Source: a bacterium (lineage in GTDB: Bacteria > Acidobacteriota > Thermoanaerobaculia > Multivoradales > JAHEKO01). Taken from it: DNA of 59,304 nt. Below are positions 16,169 to 24,837 of this stretch, in pieces. The notes under the pieces were generated by a model. The model did no database searches. It saw only the letters and a list, made by a program, of their open reading frames with translations, and had not been told where the DNA came from. Where the stretch lies: assembly GCA_024224155.1 (NCBI GenBank), contig JAAENP010000015.1, positions 1 through 59,304 of the forward strand, in the 5' to 3' direction. Positions within the stretch are counted from its first letter, which is position 1; each line of letters opens with the position of its first letter. A program made the translations under genes and the position numbers.

Positions 16169-17632
16169 ATGCGTATCTGTCTGCTGACCAACCAGGATCT
16201 CAACGACCTTCCGGACGACGACTGGCCATGTGACCCGAGGCCGTATCTTCCGGACGCGACTTGGGAGCTAGCGGTCCTGGAGAAGACCAACGCGGTCGAA
16301 CAAGTGATTGCGCTGTCACGTCGTCGCTTCGACGTCTACTTCAATCTCTGTGATGGATCCTGGGACGAGGAAGACAACCCCGGGGTCGAAGTCGTCAAGA
16401 CCCTCGAGAAACTGGACGTCCCGTTCACCGGCGGCACCTCCGATTTCTACGAGCCCTCGCGCGAAGCCACGAAGCGGGCTTGCCGCGCCCTGGGAATCGA
16501 CACGCCGGCCTACGTGATGGCCCGCACCGAGGCCGATGTCCGGCGGGCCGCCGAGGAGCTCCGCTTTCCCCTCTTCGTCAAGCATCCTTCGAGCTACGCC
16601 AGCATCGGCCTCACCCGGGACTCGAAGGTCGGGAATCCGAAGGCGCTGCTCAAACAGGCGCGCATCATGTTGAAGGCCTACGGTGGCGCGCTCATCGAAG
16701 AGTTCATCGAAGGACTGGAGTGCACGGTCCTGGTTGCCGAGAATCCCGACGACCCCGACGATCCCATCGTTTATCAGCCGATCCAGTTCCGGTTTCCCGA
16801 AGGCGAGAGCTTCAAGCACTCCGACATGAAGTGGGTTATCTACGAAGACTTGGATAGCGGCACGGTTCAGGACGAAGAGATGGACGCGAAGCTGCGCGAT
16901 GTCTCCGCGAGACTCTTTCTTAAACTCAACGGCACCGGCTACGGCCGTTGTGATCTGCGAGTCGATTCCGAGGGCCGAGCCTTCATGCTGGAGATCAACG
17001 CCAACTGCGGCCTCTTCTATCCGCCCGCGGATGCCAGCAGCGCGGATTTCTGCCTCCAGGCCGATCCCGACGGCCACGAGGGTTTCACCCGGCTCATCAT
17101 CGACGCTGCCATCAAGCGACACGCCCGCAACTCTCCCGCCTGGGAGGTTCGCCCTCGGTCCGAGAACCGGCACGGGGTCTTCGCCAGACGGCCGATTCGA
17201 AAAAACCAGAGAATCCTACTCGCCGAGGGCCGCCCGCATCGGCTGGTCACCCGCTCTCACGCAGCAGAGCACTGGAACAGCCAGCAGCTGGAGTTCTTTC
17301 GCCGAACCGCCTGGCCGGTGACCGAAGAGTTATTCGTGGCCTGGAGCCAGGAGCCCGACGAATGGACGCCGTTCGGCCACTCGTGCAACCCCAACGCCTG
17401 GCTCGAGGGTCTCGACGTCGCCGCTCGCCGGAGAATCAAGAAGGGCGAGGAGATCACCCTCGACTACGCGACCTTTCACAACGAACAGATGCCGGATTTT
17501 GAGTGTGACTGCGACGGCCCCGACTGCCGGGGCACGATTCGTGGTGATGACTATCTTCAGAATTTCGTCGAAGCCTACGGGGACCACGTCTCCGACTACG
17601 TCAAGTCGAAACGCGGGGGACACAATACGTAA
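16169..17632 (+). CDS. ATP-grasp / SET-domain fusion protein
   Basis: A 487-residue two-part protein. Residues 1-315 form a D-Ala-D-Ala-ligase-like ATP-grasp enzyme: the nucleotide-binding Lys in FVKHPSSYASIG (about K138), the adenine-contact EEFIEG (177-182) and the metal-binding EINANCG (275-281). Residues 325-465 are a SET methyltransferase domain: HGVFA (335-339), GHSCNPN (403-409, the pseudoknot motif), EITLDY (428-433) and a post-SET zinc cluster fitting CXCX4C (C446, C448, C453, probably with C406). It would join an amino or carboxy group with ATP and also methylate a lysine using SAM. The last residues (GGHNT) and the stop codon come from a palindromic repeat. Substrate unknown. Confidence 0.85.
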   Translation: MRICLLTNQDLNDLPDDDWPCDPRPYLPDATWELAVLEKTNAVEQVIALSRRRFDVYFNLCDGSWDEEDNPGVEVVKTLEKLDVPFTGGTSDFYEPSREATKRACRALGIDTPAYVMARTEADVRRAAEELRFPLFVKHPSSYASIGLTRDSKVGNPKALLKQARIMLKAYGGALIEEFIEGLECTVLVAENPDDPDDPIVYQPIQFRFPEGESFKHSDMKWVIYEDLDSGTVQDEEMDAKLRDVSARLFLKLNGTGYGRCDLRVDSEGRAFMLEINANCGLFYPPADASSADFCLQADPDGHEGFTRLIIDAAIKRHARNSPAWEVRPRSENRHGVFARRPIRKNQRILLAEGRPHRLVTRSHAAEHWNSQQLEFFRRTAWPVTEELFVAWSQEPDEWTPFGHSCNPNAWLEGLDVAARRRIKKGEEITLDYATFHNEQMPDFECDCDGPDCRGTIRGDDYLQNFVEAYGDHVSDYVKSKRGGHNT

Positions 17633-17692
17633 TAAAGGACCTCACCTGAGGCGCGGATTCCGCTTTCACTCAGCGTTACGTATTGTGTCCCC
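17616..17692. repeat. 77-bp palindromic element holding both stop codons of convergent genes
   Basis: Perfect 17-base inverted arms at 17616-17632 and 17676-17692, beginning GGGGACACAATACGTAA. The 43-base centre holds smaller inverted repeats (CTGAG...CTCAG, GCGG-ATT-CCGC). The plus-strand SET gene takes its last codons and TAA from the left arm. The minus-strand VWFA gene takes GDTIRNAE and its TGA from the right arm and inner flank. This looks like a REP-type or MITE-like insertion that later became the shared 3' end; it may also stop transcription from both sides. No transposase is nearby. Confidence 0.8.
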
Positions 17693-19516
17693 GAGGTCGG
17701 CTCCCCAACGACCCGTCTCTATGTCCTCGACGATCACCGCGACCCACTCTTCATCGGCGAGCTCGTCGAGCGGCATACGGTAGACCCAGACCTCGTCGTC
17801 GGATCGCGGCGCGATCTCGAGTCGCTCGTGCGTCACGGCGGCCAGGCCGTCCAGCCGAGCCCTCGCCACGGTGAGACGCAGCTTGATCGACCGATCCTGG
17901 GTCTCCCGCTCCGCCAGCGACTCGCGGTCCAACTCGACTACCAGGCCCTTCGGGTCGATGCCGGCTTGAACGCTCAGCTCGCCCTCGAGTTGATCATGCG
18001 CGGCGAGTCGACGAGCCAGCGCCGCGGCCACAGTCCGCGGCGTCCCCGACCGCGTCCGGCTCGGGTGCCTGAGTGCGAGCTCTGAATCCCTGAGCCGTAC
18101 CTCCAGACTGTGAATACTTCCCTGCGGCCATCCCGAGAGCTGGTAGGTCAACCGCGCACGCCGCTCCAGACTGAGCACCGCCTCGGAAAGCGCGTCGGAG
18201 TCCAGCACGGTGCGCCCCGCGGTTTCCAGGGCGAGAGTTTCCTGAAGCGCCAACGGCTCCAAAAGGCGCGGCCTGGACTGCGGGTATTCCTGGGCCAGGT
18301 CGGGGTCGAGCTCGACGGCGTGGCGAAACGCCTCGCGAGCTTCGGCGGCTTCACCCTGGGCCTCGAACGCGCGCCCCAGACCGGCCTTGGCCGCGGCTTG
18401 CTCCTTGCTGGTTCGCGGGTCTCCGGCAAAGTGGTAGAGCGCCTTCTCGAAGGCCTCTCGAGCCGACTCCGCATCGCCACTCTGCAGATGAGCCTCCCCA
18501 ATCTCGTGGTAGGCCTCGGCCTTCTCCGGATCCCGGCGGCTCTCCCGTATGAGTGTGCCGCCGATACCCTTGAACGGCGGCATCCGCGGCCGGTAGAGCC
18601 ACTTGCCGATTCTGAAACCAGGCACCAGACCCGGGCCGGACGGAGGCGGCGACAGACCAAACGTCACCCAGCCATAGCTCGCCAGGGTGGCCGCCAGCTG
18701 CTTCGTCCGATCGACCAGCGCTGGCCCTCTCGAGGCCATCTCGAAGCCCTCCGAGCGATAGAACTCGGCGGGCTCCAGATCGAAACCGTCGCTAACCCAA
18801 AACAGCACCCGCTTCGAACCGCTCACTTCGCGCTGCGATAGGTGAACCAGGAGCTCATCCAGGTGGCGGCCTATCAAGAACGCTTCCTGCTCGACGGAAG
18901 CCAGTCCGAGCTCTGCGACACCGGGATCTTCGGGGTCTCCTCGAAGCGCTTCGAGAACTTCGGCACGCAGCTCGATCACCTCGTGAACGCCGTCCGAATC
19001 GAGTGCCATACCGGCCAACTCGTCCTCGAGCAGCTGCACGTCGCGAGTCGGCGCCAGCGAGCGCACTCCTCCATCTTCAGCAATCACGAGCTCGACCTCG
19101 CCGAGCTTCACGAGCTCCTGGACTCGCTCCGCCAATTCGCCAGCCGCCCAGCGCACGGTGTCGCGCTCGGCAAGCTCGAGATCGAAATACAAGACGATCG
19201 TCCAGGGCTCGGATGTCCGATCGACGAGCGGATCCATGGCCGCGCCGGTGCGCGTCCGCTGATCGAAAAAACTCACGACCGGCCGGAGCTCGCCGTCGAC
19301 TCGCACCTCGAAGTCCTCGAGGCCCAGATCCCTGGGCAGCGCCCTCCGTCCTGATACCTTGCCCGGCACCTCGGCGTCGAGCTCGATGAAGATGTCGACG
19401 GCGGTTACCCGTTCTTCCTCCTCGAGTACCGAGCGCTGGCCGAGAACCGTACTCGCCACCAGAGCCGCAGCGAAGAGCAGTAACCAGACTCGCACTCGCT
19501 TCGCAGCTGTCCGCAT
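17666..19516 (-). CDS. Secreted VWFA-related protein with TPR-like repeats
   Basis: A 616-residue protein with a signal peptide (VWLLLFAAALVASTVLG). It follows the acidobacterial VWFA layout: a beta-rich start with a DFEVRVDGELRPVVSFF motif, then WTIVLYFDL in place of the usual metal-site strand, and LFWVSDGFD later. Residues about 330-410 contain helix pairs with TPR spacing (AEAYHEIGEAHLQSGDAESA, then EAREAFRHAVELDPD). The role is unknown; such proteins are common in Acidobacteriota and are presumed periplasmic or surface proteins. The C-terminal residues derive from the palindromic element. Confidence 0.8.
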   Translation of the reverse strand: MRTAAKRVRVWLLLFAAALVASTVLGQRSVLEEEERVTAVDIFIELDAEVPGKVSGRRALPRDLGLEDFEVRVDGELRPVVSFFDQRTRTGAAMDPLVDRTSEPWTIVLYFDLELAERDTVRWAAGELAERVQELVKLGEVELVIAEDGGVRSLAPTRDVQLLEDELAGMALDSDGVHEVIELRAEVLEALRGDPEDPGVAELGLASVEQEAFLIGRHLDELLVHLSQREVSGSKRVLFWVSDGFDLEPAEFYRSEGFEMASRGPALVDRTKQLAATLASYGWVTFGLSPPPSGPGLVPGFRIGKWLYRPRMPPFKGIGGTLIRESRRDPEKAEAYHEIGEAHLQSGDAESAREAFEKALYHFAGDPRTSKEQAAAKAGLGRAFEAQGEAAEAREAFRHAVELDPDLAQEYPQSRPRLLEPLALQETLALETAGRTVLDSDALSEAVLSLERRARLTYQLSGWPQGSIHSLEVRLRDSELALRHPSRTRSGTPRTVAAALARRLAAHDQLEGELSVQAGIDPKGLVVELDRESLAERETQDRSIKLRLTVARARLDGLAAVTHERLEIAPRSDDEVWVYRMPLDELADEEWVAVIVEDIETGRWGADLGDTIRNAE

Positions 19517-19533
19517 ACCCGCTCTCCGTTCAC

Positions 19534-20184
19534 TTATTCTGGATCCGGAGCCGGAAGCGCCGCGATCCGAGTTCTAGTGCGACGAATGAACTCGCGCCAT
19601 AACTCCTCACTCCCGCCGGACTCGGCGGCAAAGATCGTCGACTCGGAGCCCGGAAACACATGCCAGCCGTGCGCCGCGATCTCAGCTTCGAGCTGGCCCG
19701 GAGCCCAACCCGCATGGCCGGCGTAGAGCCGGAACCGGTCTTGCTCCCGGGGCTCATGCACCATCCTCTCGAAAAGCCCCTCGTCCCACCCGGCGTAGAC
19801 CTTGCCGAGCACGTTCAGGTGGCCGGCATGCTCCTCGCCGGTCGAAAACAGCATCGACATCTGGTGAATCTCGACCGGCCCGCCGATAAAGAACGGCTGC
19901 TCGAAGGTCTCGACGCCCTCGAGGTCGGGCAGCAGTCTGCTCACGGGCAGACGACTGGGCCGATTGAGCACCAGCCCGAGACTGCCGGAAAGGCCATGCT
20001 CGAGCAACAGGACCACCGTTCTCTCGAAGTTCGGGTCCAGGAGTCCCTCGCTGGCCACGAGCAGCCTGCCCTTGCCCGGAGTCGTTCCCGGCTGTGCCTG
20101 TGCTCCGGGCGCGACGGCCAGCACAGTGGTCAAGAGAGCGCCGCCAAGAGCTCGCGAGATCCGCGAATTATTCAACCGGCGCAT
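19534..20184 (-). CDS. YqgE/AlgH-family protein with an export signal
   Basis: A 216-residue protein of the UPF0301 (YqgE/AlgH) family: GRLLVASEGLLDPNFERTVV, then LVLNRPS, FIGGPVE and the YAGHAGWAPGQLEAEI signature near the end. Normal members are cytoplasmic, about 185 residues long and without a leader. Here about 35 extra residues form a convincing signal peptide (ALGGALLTTVLAVAPGAQAQ). It lies 17 bases upstream of the VWFA gene on the same strand, so both may be exported together. Family function is unsettled. Confidence 0.85.
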   Translation of the reverse strand: MRRLNNSRISRALGGALLTTVLAVAPGAQAQPGTTPGKGRLLVASEGLLDPNFERTVVLLLEHGLSGSLGLVLNRPSRLPVSRLLPDLEGVETFEQPFFIGGPVEIHQMSMLFSTGEEHAGHLNVLGKVYAGWDEGLFERMVHEPREQDRFRLYAGHAGWAPGQLEAEIAAHGWHVFPGSESTIFAAESGGSEELWREFIRRTRTRIAALPAPDPE

Positions 20185-20275
20185 GCAGTCAATCCCAACC
20201 TCTGCAACCTACCATGCTCGACCGTCGCCCTACCCGGTTGGGTGTTGCACCGGTTTTGCAGCCATCCGATGCTAA

Positions 20276-20313
20276 GTCCGGCCGGCGGGACGTCGAACGG
20301 TCGTCCGCCGGAC
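20276..20313 (+). promoter_or_regulatory. Hairpin in the leader of the cytochrome c gene
   Basis: GTCCGGC and GCCGGAC form a seven-base stem enclosing a further possible pairing (GGCGG with CCGCC). It ends 28 bases before the start codon. It could be a stabilising leader structure or a regulator site. No known riboswitch is recognised. Confidence 0.3.
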
Positions 20314-20341
20314 CTCACGACTTGAGAACAGGAGATCTGTC

Positions 20342-20704
20342 ATGACAAGCAAGCTGACCAACTTCACCTTGATCCTCGCGCTGGCCGGGTTCACCGCTCT
20401 CGTGATCGCACCCACGGGTGTTGCGGCGGAAGACATGGACGGCAAGGCGCTGTTCACCGAGACCCACAAGTGCAACATGTGCCACGCGGTTCCCGCCGCC
20501 GACATCGAAGCCAAGACCACATCCGAGAAGATGAAGGGCGGAGACCTCGGCGGCAAGGTCGAGGGCGAGCTCGCGGAAATCGCCGCCTACGTCCGCAAGG
20601 AGGCGGACATGGACGGCAAACAGCACAAGAAGCCGTTCAAGGGCACCGACGAGGAGCTCCAGGCGATCATCGATTGGCTGGGCTCACTCGAAGCCCAGGA
20701 GTAG
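20342..20704 (+). CDS. Small periplasmic cytochrome c
   Basis: A 120-residue protein with a signal peptide (LILALAGFTALVIAPTGVAA) and one haem-binding motif CNMCH (C44, C47, H48). Possible distal Met ligands are M64 or M90, and the C-terminal helix EELQAIIDWLGSL is typical of class I cytochromes c. It should carry electrons in the periplasm; the partner is not evident. An AGGAG ribosome site precedes the ATG. The sequence is unusually rich in Lys and acidic residues. Confidence 0.85.
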   Translation: MTSKLTNFTLILALAGFTALVIAPTGVAAEDMDGKALFTETHKCNMCHAVPAADIEAKTTSEKMKGGDLGGKVEGELAEIAAYVRKEADMDGKQHKKPFKGTDEELQAIIDWLGSLEAQE

Positions 20705-20774
20705 ATCGGGCCCGCGGACGCGATCCAGGTGACCGCCTCGGGCGGCGGGATGTTCGAAGAAGCTCCTCACGGCC

Positions 20775-20795
20775 GGGTCGAGCGCTCTTCGACCC
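20775..20795 (+). terminator. Possible terminator after the cytochrome c gene
   Basis: GGGTCGA and TCGACCC form a perfect seven-base stem with a seven-base loop, followed by CCTTT. It lies 70 bases after the cytochrome stop codon. The T-run is short, so termination is uncertain. Confidence 0.35.
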
Positions 20796-20808
20796 CCTTT
20801 CGAGGCGG

Positions 20809-20814
20809 TAGACT
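20809..20814 (+). promoter_or_regulatory. Candidate -10 element giving a leaderless message for the lipoprotein gene
   Basis: TAGACT stands exactly six bases before the ATG at 20821, with no ribosome site between. This matches the spacing seen before the glutaredoxin-like and TetR genes. A TTCGAC sequence 15 bases upstream is the only -35 candidate. Confidence 0.45.
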
Positions 20815-20820
20815 GCCTCA

Positions 20821-23364
20821 ATGCGCCGATCGCTCGGAGTGTTTCTGGCCCTGGCCTTCGGTCTGACTTCGGGTTGCGCGCCACCCGAATCGGGGGGTGA
20901 GAACCGTTCCGGCGGCCGGCCGGTGTCCCAAGCGCGACGCGACGCCTCAGCCTTCGACGCTCAAGCCTCAGATCAGCCGACGTCAGATCTCGGCACCGGT
21001 TTTCTGGTCTGGGAATCCAACCGCTCTCGCAACTGGAGGATCTGGACCCGCGAGCTGGCCGCCTCGACACCCACACGCCTGACGCCCGACGAGGGGACTC
21101 GCCAGCACTGCTGCGCTCACATCTCGCCCGACGGCCGTTGGATCGCCTACCTGAGTTATCCGGACGCCATGGCCGGATATGCCGACGGAGGCAGCGAAGG
21201 CATCCTGCACCTGATCCGGCCGGACGGCAGTGGGGACCGGATCGTCGCCGAGAGGGCGCGCTCGTCCTGGGAGAGCCGAGCCGCGGTGTGGCGCAGCGCC
21301 GACGAGCTGATCTACATCCGCGGCGACGGCTCGACCGTTCTCCACAATTTGCGCGACGATCGAACCGAAGTGCTGGCGAACGATCCAAGCGGCAAGACCT
21401 GGCTGATCAACAGCCGGCTGAGCCACGCCACCAGCGGCGCCGCGGACTTCTCGGCCTACGACCGTGCCGACCGCGCGATCGCCACGCGCTCCACCTACGG
21501 TGGCTGCCAACCCTATTTTTCGCATGACGGCCGCTGGGGTTTCTGGGCGGCGGGCACCGGAGGTCCGATCAACCGCATCGATCTGCTGACCTACGAGGTC
21601 TCGAGAATCCTGTCAAAGAGTGACGCTCGCATTCCGGACGGACTCGGCTACGCCTACTTCCCGATGTTCTCGCGCGACGGTCGGCTGTTCGCGTTCGCGG
21701 CATCCGACTACCAGCACAACCACTTCTTGGCCGACTACGAGATCTTCGTGGCCGAGAGTGACCCGGAGACTCTCGAGCTTCTGGGCAACGCCGTCCGCAT
21801 GACTTCGCACCCGGGGACCGACCGTTTCCCGGACGTCTTCCTCGAGCCGCTCGACCTGGGCCGCCACCGAGGTGAGGCGCCGTTCGAAGTCGGGTTCTCT
21901 TCCGAGCTCGGCTTGACGTCCGTTGCCTGGGACTTCGGTGACGGCACCACCGCCACCGGACCGGCTGTGACTCACACCTTCGATCGCCCGGGACGCTACG
22001 AGGTTCGCGCAACGGGCTCGCTCGACTCGCAGGAGATCCTGCTCCGCGGGCAAGTCGTCGTCAAACCGGCGACGCCGCCCGAGCCGGTCCGAGTGCTTCT
22101 CAGGGAAGAAGGTCGTGCCGTGATCGTCCAGTTCGACGAGGAGATTCGAGCCGATCGACCAAAGGTCCGACTCGAGTCCGGCGTGAAAGTAGCCAAGTGG
22201 TCGCTGGGCAGCGAACGGCGGTCTCTGGTCATCGAGCTCACGGAGGCCCTTGACGGATTCGATCGTCTCCACCTCGAGGGAATCGGCGACCGCGCTCAGA
22301 GAACAAACTGGACCGAGCCACTCACAGTCGAGATCGAGCCTCCGCTGTGGCCGAGCGATCGTAGAGGTCTGGCCTTTCTCTGGGAGACCGGCGAAGCGCA
22401 CAACCTGGTCTGGGATTCCGAGCTCGAATCCGAGCGCTCCTCCTCCTTGGAAGCTTCCGGACGCGCGTTTCTGGATCACAATTTCGCCATGGTCCTGGAC
22501 GGTGGCATCTTCATAGCCTCCGCTGCCGACGTCGACTCGGTCCTCAACGCCTGCAGGAAGACGAACGAGCTCTCACTCGAAGTCGTTCTGCGTCCGGAGA
22601 GGAGAACCGCCGGCGGCTTCAGAAAGATCATCTCGTTTTCGGGCGGAACTCCGAACAGCCGCAACTTCGTTCTCGCGCAGCGGGGAGACCGGCTAATCTT
22701 CGAACCGCGCGCCGGCAACCCCTTCTCCAAGGCCTTCCCCGAAGTCGAGCTCGCCCGAATCCCCGCGGAGCAGACAAGCCACGTCCTGATCTCCTACGAA
22801 GTCGGCCACCTGGCCGCCTACCTGAACGGCGAGTCGATTCTCGAGACCGAATCCATCCACGGCGGCTTCCATCACTGGAAGCGACGGCCGTTTCTGTTCG
22901 GCGATGGACCGGGCACGGGGAACATCTGGCGCGGCAGCGTCGAAGGAGTCGCCGTCTACAATCGCGTCATCGACGCGAGCGAGGCACGTGAGAACTATCT
23001 GCGCTACCGCAAGACGATGGCAGCGCGGCCCACCGTGCCGAGGCTGGTTGTCGACGCGACCCTGCTGGCGCGGTCCGAGGCGCCGAGTTTGGAAGAGATC
23101 AGCCCCTATCGGGAAGCGTTGGCGGTCTTCGAGTATCGCGTCGACCGGGTGATCGCAGGGGCTTCCCCGGGCGAGCGAATCCGTGTCGCTCACTGGTCGA
23201 TCCTCGACGGCGACACCCTCGAGATCAATCGGAGCCCGATGACCGAACAGAGCCAGCGCCTGACGCTCGAGCCGTTCTCCGACAATCGCCAGCTCGAGAG
23301 CACGTACCTGGCCGATTCGCTCGAACCGGGAAGCGATCCGCTGTTCTACTCCACCCAGCGCTAG
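20821..23364 (+). CDS. Lipoprotein with beta-propeller, PKD and LamG-like domains
   Basis: An 847-residue lipoprotein (lipobox LTSGC, Cys about 20). Domains in order: a TolB/PD40-type beta-propeller (about 55-330, with ISPDGRWIAYLS and FSRDGRLFAFA repeats); a PKD domain (about 350-420, VAWDFGDGT and HTFDRPGRYEV); a beta-rich linker; and a LamG/concanavalin-like domain (about 540-720, with VAVYNRVIDASEA). It begins an operon in which the next gene starts three bases after its stop codon, so it probably works with the O-acylation enzymes, perhaps as a surface glycan-binding partner. That role is inference. Confidence 0.8.
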   Translation: MRRSLGVFLALAFGLTSGCAPPESGGENRSGGRPVSQARRDASAFDAQASDQPTSDLGTGFLVWESNRSRNWRIWTRELAASTPTRLTPDEGTRQHCCAHISPDGRWIAYLSYPDAMAGYADGGSEGILHLIRPDGSGDRIVAERARSSWESRAAVWRSADELIYIRGDGSTVLHNLRDDRTEVLANDPSGKTWLINSRLSHATSGAADFSAYDRADRAIATRSTYGGCQPYFSHDGRWGFWAAGTGGPINRIDLLTYEVSRILSKSDARIPDGLGYAYFPMFSRDGRLFAFAASDYQHNHFLADYEIFVAESDPETLELLGNAVRMTSHPGTDRFPDVFLEPLDLGRHRGEAPFEVGFSSELGLTSVAWDFGDGTTATGPAVTHTFDRPGRYEVRATGSLDSQEILLRGQVVVKPATPPEPVRVLLREEGRAVIVQFDEEIRADRPKVRLESGVKVAKWSLGSERRSLVIELTEALDGFDRLHLEGIGDRAQRTNWTEPLTVEIEPPLWPSDRRGLAFLWETGEAHNLVWDSELESERSSSLEASGRAFLDHNFAMVLDGGIFIASAADVDSVLNACRKTNELSLEVVLRPERRTAGGFRKIISFSGGTPNSRNFVLAQRGDRLIFEPRAGNPFSKAFPEVELARIPAEQTSHVLISYEVGHLAAYLNGESILETESIHGGFHHWKRRPFLFGDGPGTGNIWRGSVEGVAVYNRVIDASEARENYLRYRKTMAARPTVPRLVVDATLLARSEAPSLEEISPYREALAVFEYRVDRVIAGASPGERIRVAHWSILDGDTLEINRSPMTEQSQRLTLEPFSDNRQLESTYLADSLEPGSDPLFYSTQR

Positions 23365-23367
23365 GCC

Positions 23368-24837
23368 GTGGTCTTCAGCTCGCACCTCTTCGTCTACGGC
23401 TTCCTGCCGCTGGCCCTGCTCGCCTACTACCTGCTACCGCGAGTCCTGCGCCACCTGGGCCTGACGGTCCTGAGTTACGCCTTCTACGGTTGGGCCAACC
23501 CGGCGTTCATGATCTTGATGGCCACTTCGACGGCAATCGACTACGTTTGCGGTCTGACCATCGCCGGCCGGCTCGGGAACTGGACGAAGTCAGCCGGACC
23601 GATAGCACCGCTCGCGCCCGGCGGAGCCCGCAGCCGCCGCCAGCGCCTTGCGGTGACGGTCTCGGTGATCTCGAACCTCACCCTGCTCGGAGTCTTCAAG
23701 TACTTCAATTTCGCGGTCGACAACTACAACGCCCTGGTCGGCTGGATCGGCCTTCCCGAGGCCTCGCTCGAGTCGGTACTCCGGGTGGTGTTGCCCCTGG
23801 GAATCAGCTTCTACACCTTCCAGTCGATGAGCTACTCGATCGACGTCTACCGCGGCCATGCGTCCGCCTTGCGCAACCCGATCGACTTCGCCTGCTACGT
23901 CTCGATGTTTCCCCAGCTGGTCGCCGGGCCGATCATCCGGTTCTCGGAGATTCAGGACCAGCTCTTGAAACGCACACACACGCTCGAGAAGTTCGCGCGC
24001 GGTGTCGCCTTTCTATCTCTCGGCATGGCGAAGAAGATCCTGCTCGCCAATCCCTGCGGCAAGATTGCCGACACGGCATTCGACGCCGCCGCGGTGCTCC
24101 CGCTCGACGCCTGGTACGGGGTCACAGCGTACTCGTTCCAGATCTACTTCGACTTCAGCGCCTACTCGGACCTGGCGATCGGCCTGGGACTGATGCTCGG
24201 CTTCGTGTTTCCGAAGAACTTCGACTCGCCGTACAAGTCCGCCTCGATCACCGAGTTCTGGCGCCGCTGGCACATCTCGCTGTCGACATGGCTCCGGGAC
24301 TACCTCTACAAGCCTTTGGGCGGGAATCGGCGCGGCCGGCGGCGCACCTACGTGAACCTGGCTCTCGTCATGTTGCTGGGCGGACTCTGGCACGGAGCCG
24401 CCTGGAACTTCGTGATCTGGGGCGCCTTTCATGGCGCGCTGCTCGCCGCCGAACGAGCGCGCGGCAAGAGAGCGCTGTTCGAGCGCCTGCCCCGCGCCGG
24501 GCGGATCGCAGCGACATTTCTTCTGGTTCTTCTATCCTGGGTCTTCTTCCGCGCCGAGGATCTTTCGCGCTCGCTCGCCTATCTGGGCACGATGTTCGGT
24601 GTCGGCGCCGCCTCCATTGCCGAGGGCGCCACGCTTCTCGGGGCGGTCTTCTACCGTCCCTACTATCTGCTGAGTTTCGGCTGTGCCGCCGTCGTCGCGT
24701 TCGCCGGCCCCCAAACCTGGGACTGGACCCGGCGGCTGCCGTTGTGGAAGGCCCTCTTCTGTCTCGGCCTGCTCTGGCTCTCGCTGGTCCTGCTGACCAC
24801 TCAGGAATACAACCCCTTCATCTATTTCATCTTCTGA
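23368..24837 (+). CDS. MBOAT-family O-acyltransferase (AlgI-like)
   Basis: A 489-residue polytopic inner-membrane protein of the AlgI type, which passes acyl groups from the cytoplasm to a periplasmic acceptor. Typical blocks are PQLVAGPIIRF, WRRWHISLSTWLRDYLYKPL and the active-site His in LWHGAAWNF. It starts with GTG at 23368, three bases after the lipoprotein stop codon, and its TGA overlaps the ATG of the AlgJ-like gene. Length and order agree with AlgI/AlgJ systems that O-acetylate exopolysaccharide or cell-wall glycans. Confidence 0.92.
   Translation: MVFSSHLFVYGFLPLALLAYYLLPRVLRHLGLTVLSYAFYGWANPAFMILMATSTAIDYVCGLTIAGRLGNWTKSAGPIAPLAPGGARSRRQRLAVTVSVISNLTLLGVFKYFNFAVDNYNALVGWIGLPEASLESVLRVVLPLGISFYTFQSMSYSIDVYRGHASALRNPIDFACYVSMFPQLVAGPIIRFSEIQDQLLKRTHTLEKFARGVAFLSLGMAKKILLANPCGKIADTAFDAAAVLPLDAWYGVTAYSFQIYFDFSAYSDLAIGLGLMLGFVFPKNFDSPYKSASITEFWRRWHISLSTWLRDYLYKPLGGNRRGRRRTYVNLALVMLLGGLWHGAAWNFVIWGAFHGALLAAERARGKRALFERLPRAGRIAATFLLVLLSWVFFRAEDLSRSLAYLGTMFGVGAASIAEGATLLGAVFYRPYYLLSFGCAAVVAFAGPQTWDWTRRLPLWKALFCLGLLWLSLVLLTTQEYNPFIYFIF

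Noticed and set aside
23490-24836. The long reading frame running in parallel with the MBOAT gene
   Set aside because: Arg/Pro/Ala-rich shadow sequence; only the part from 24837 encodes a recognisable protein.
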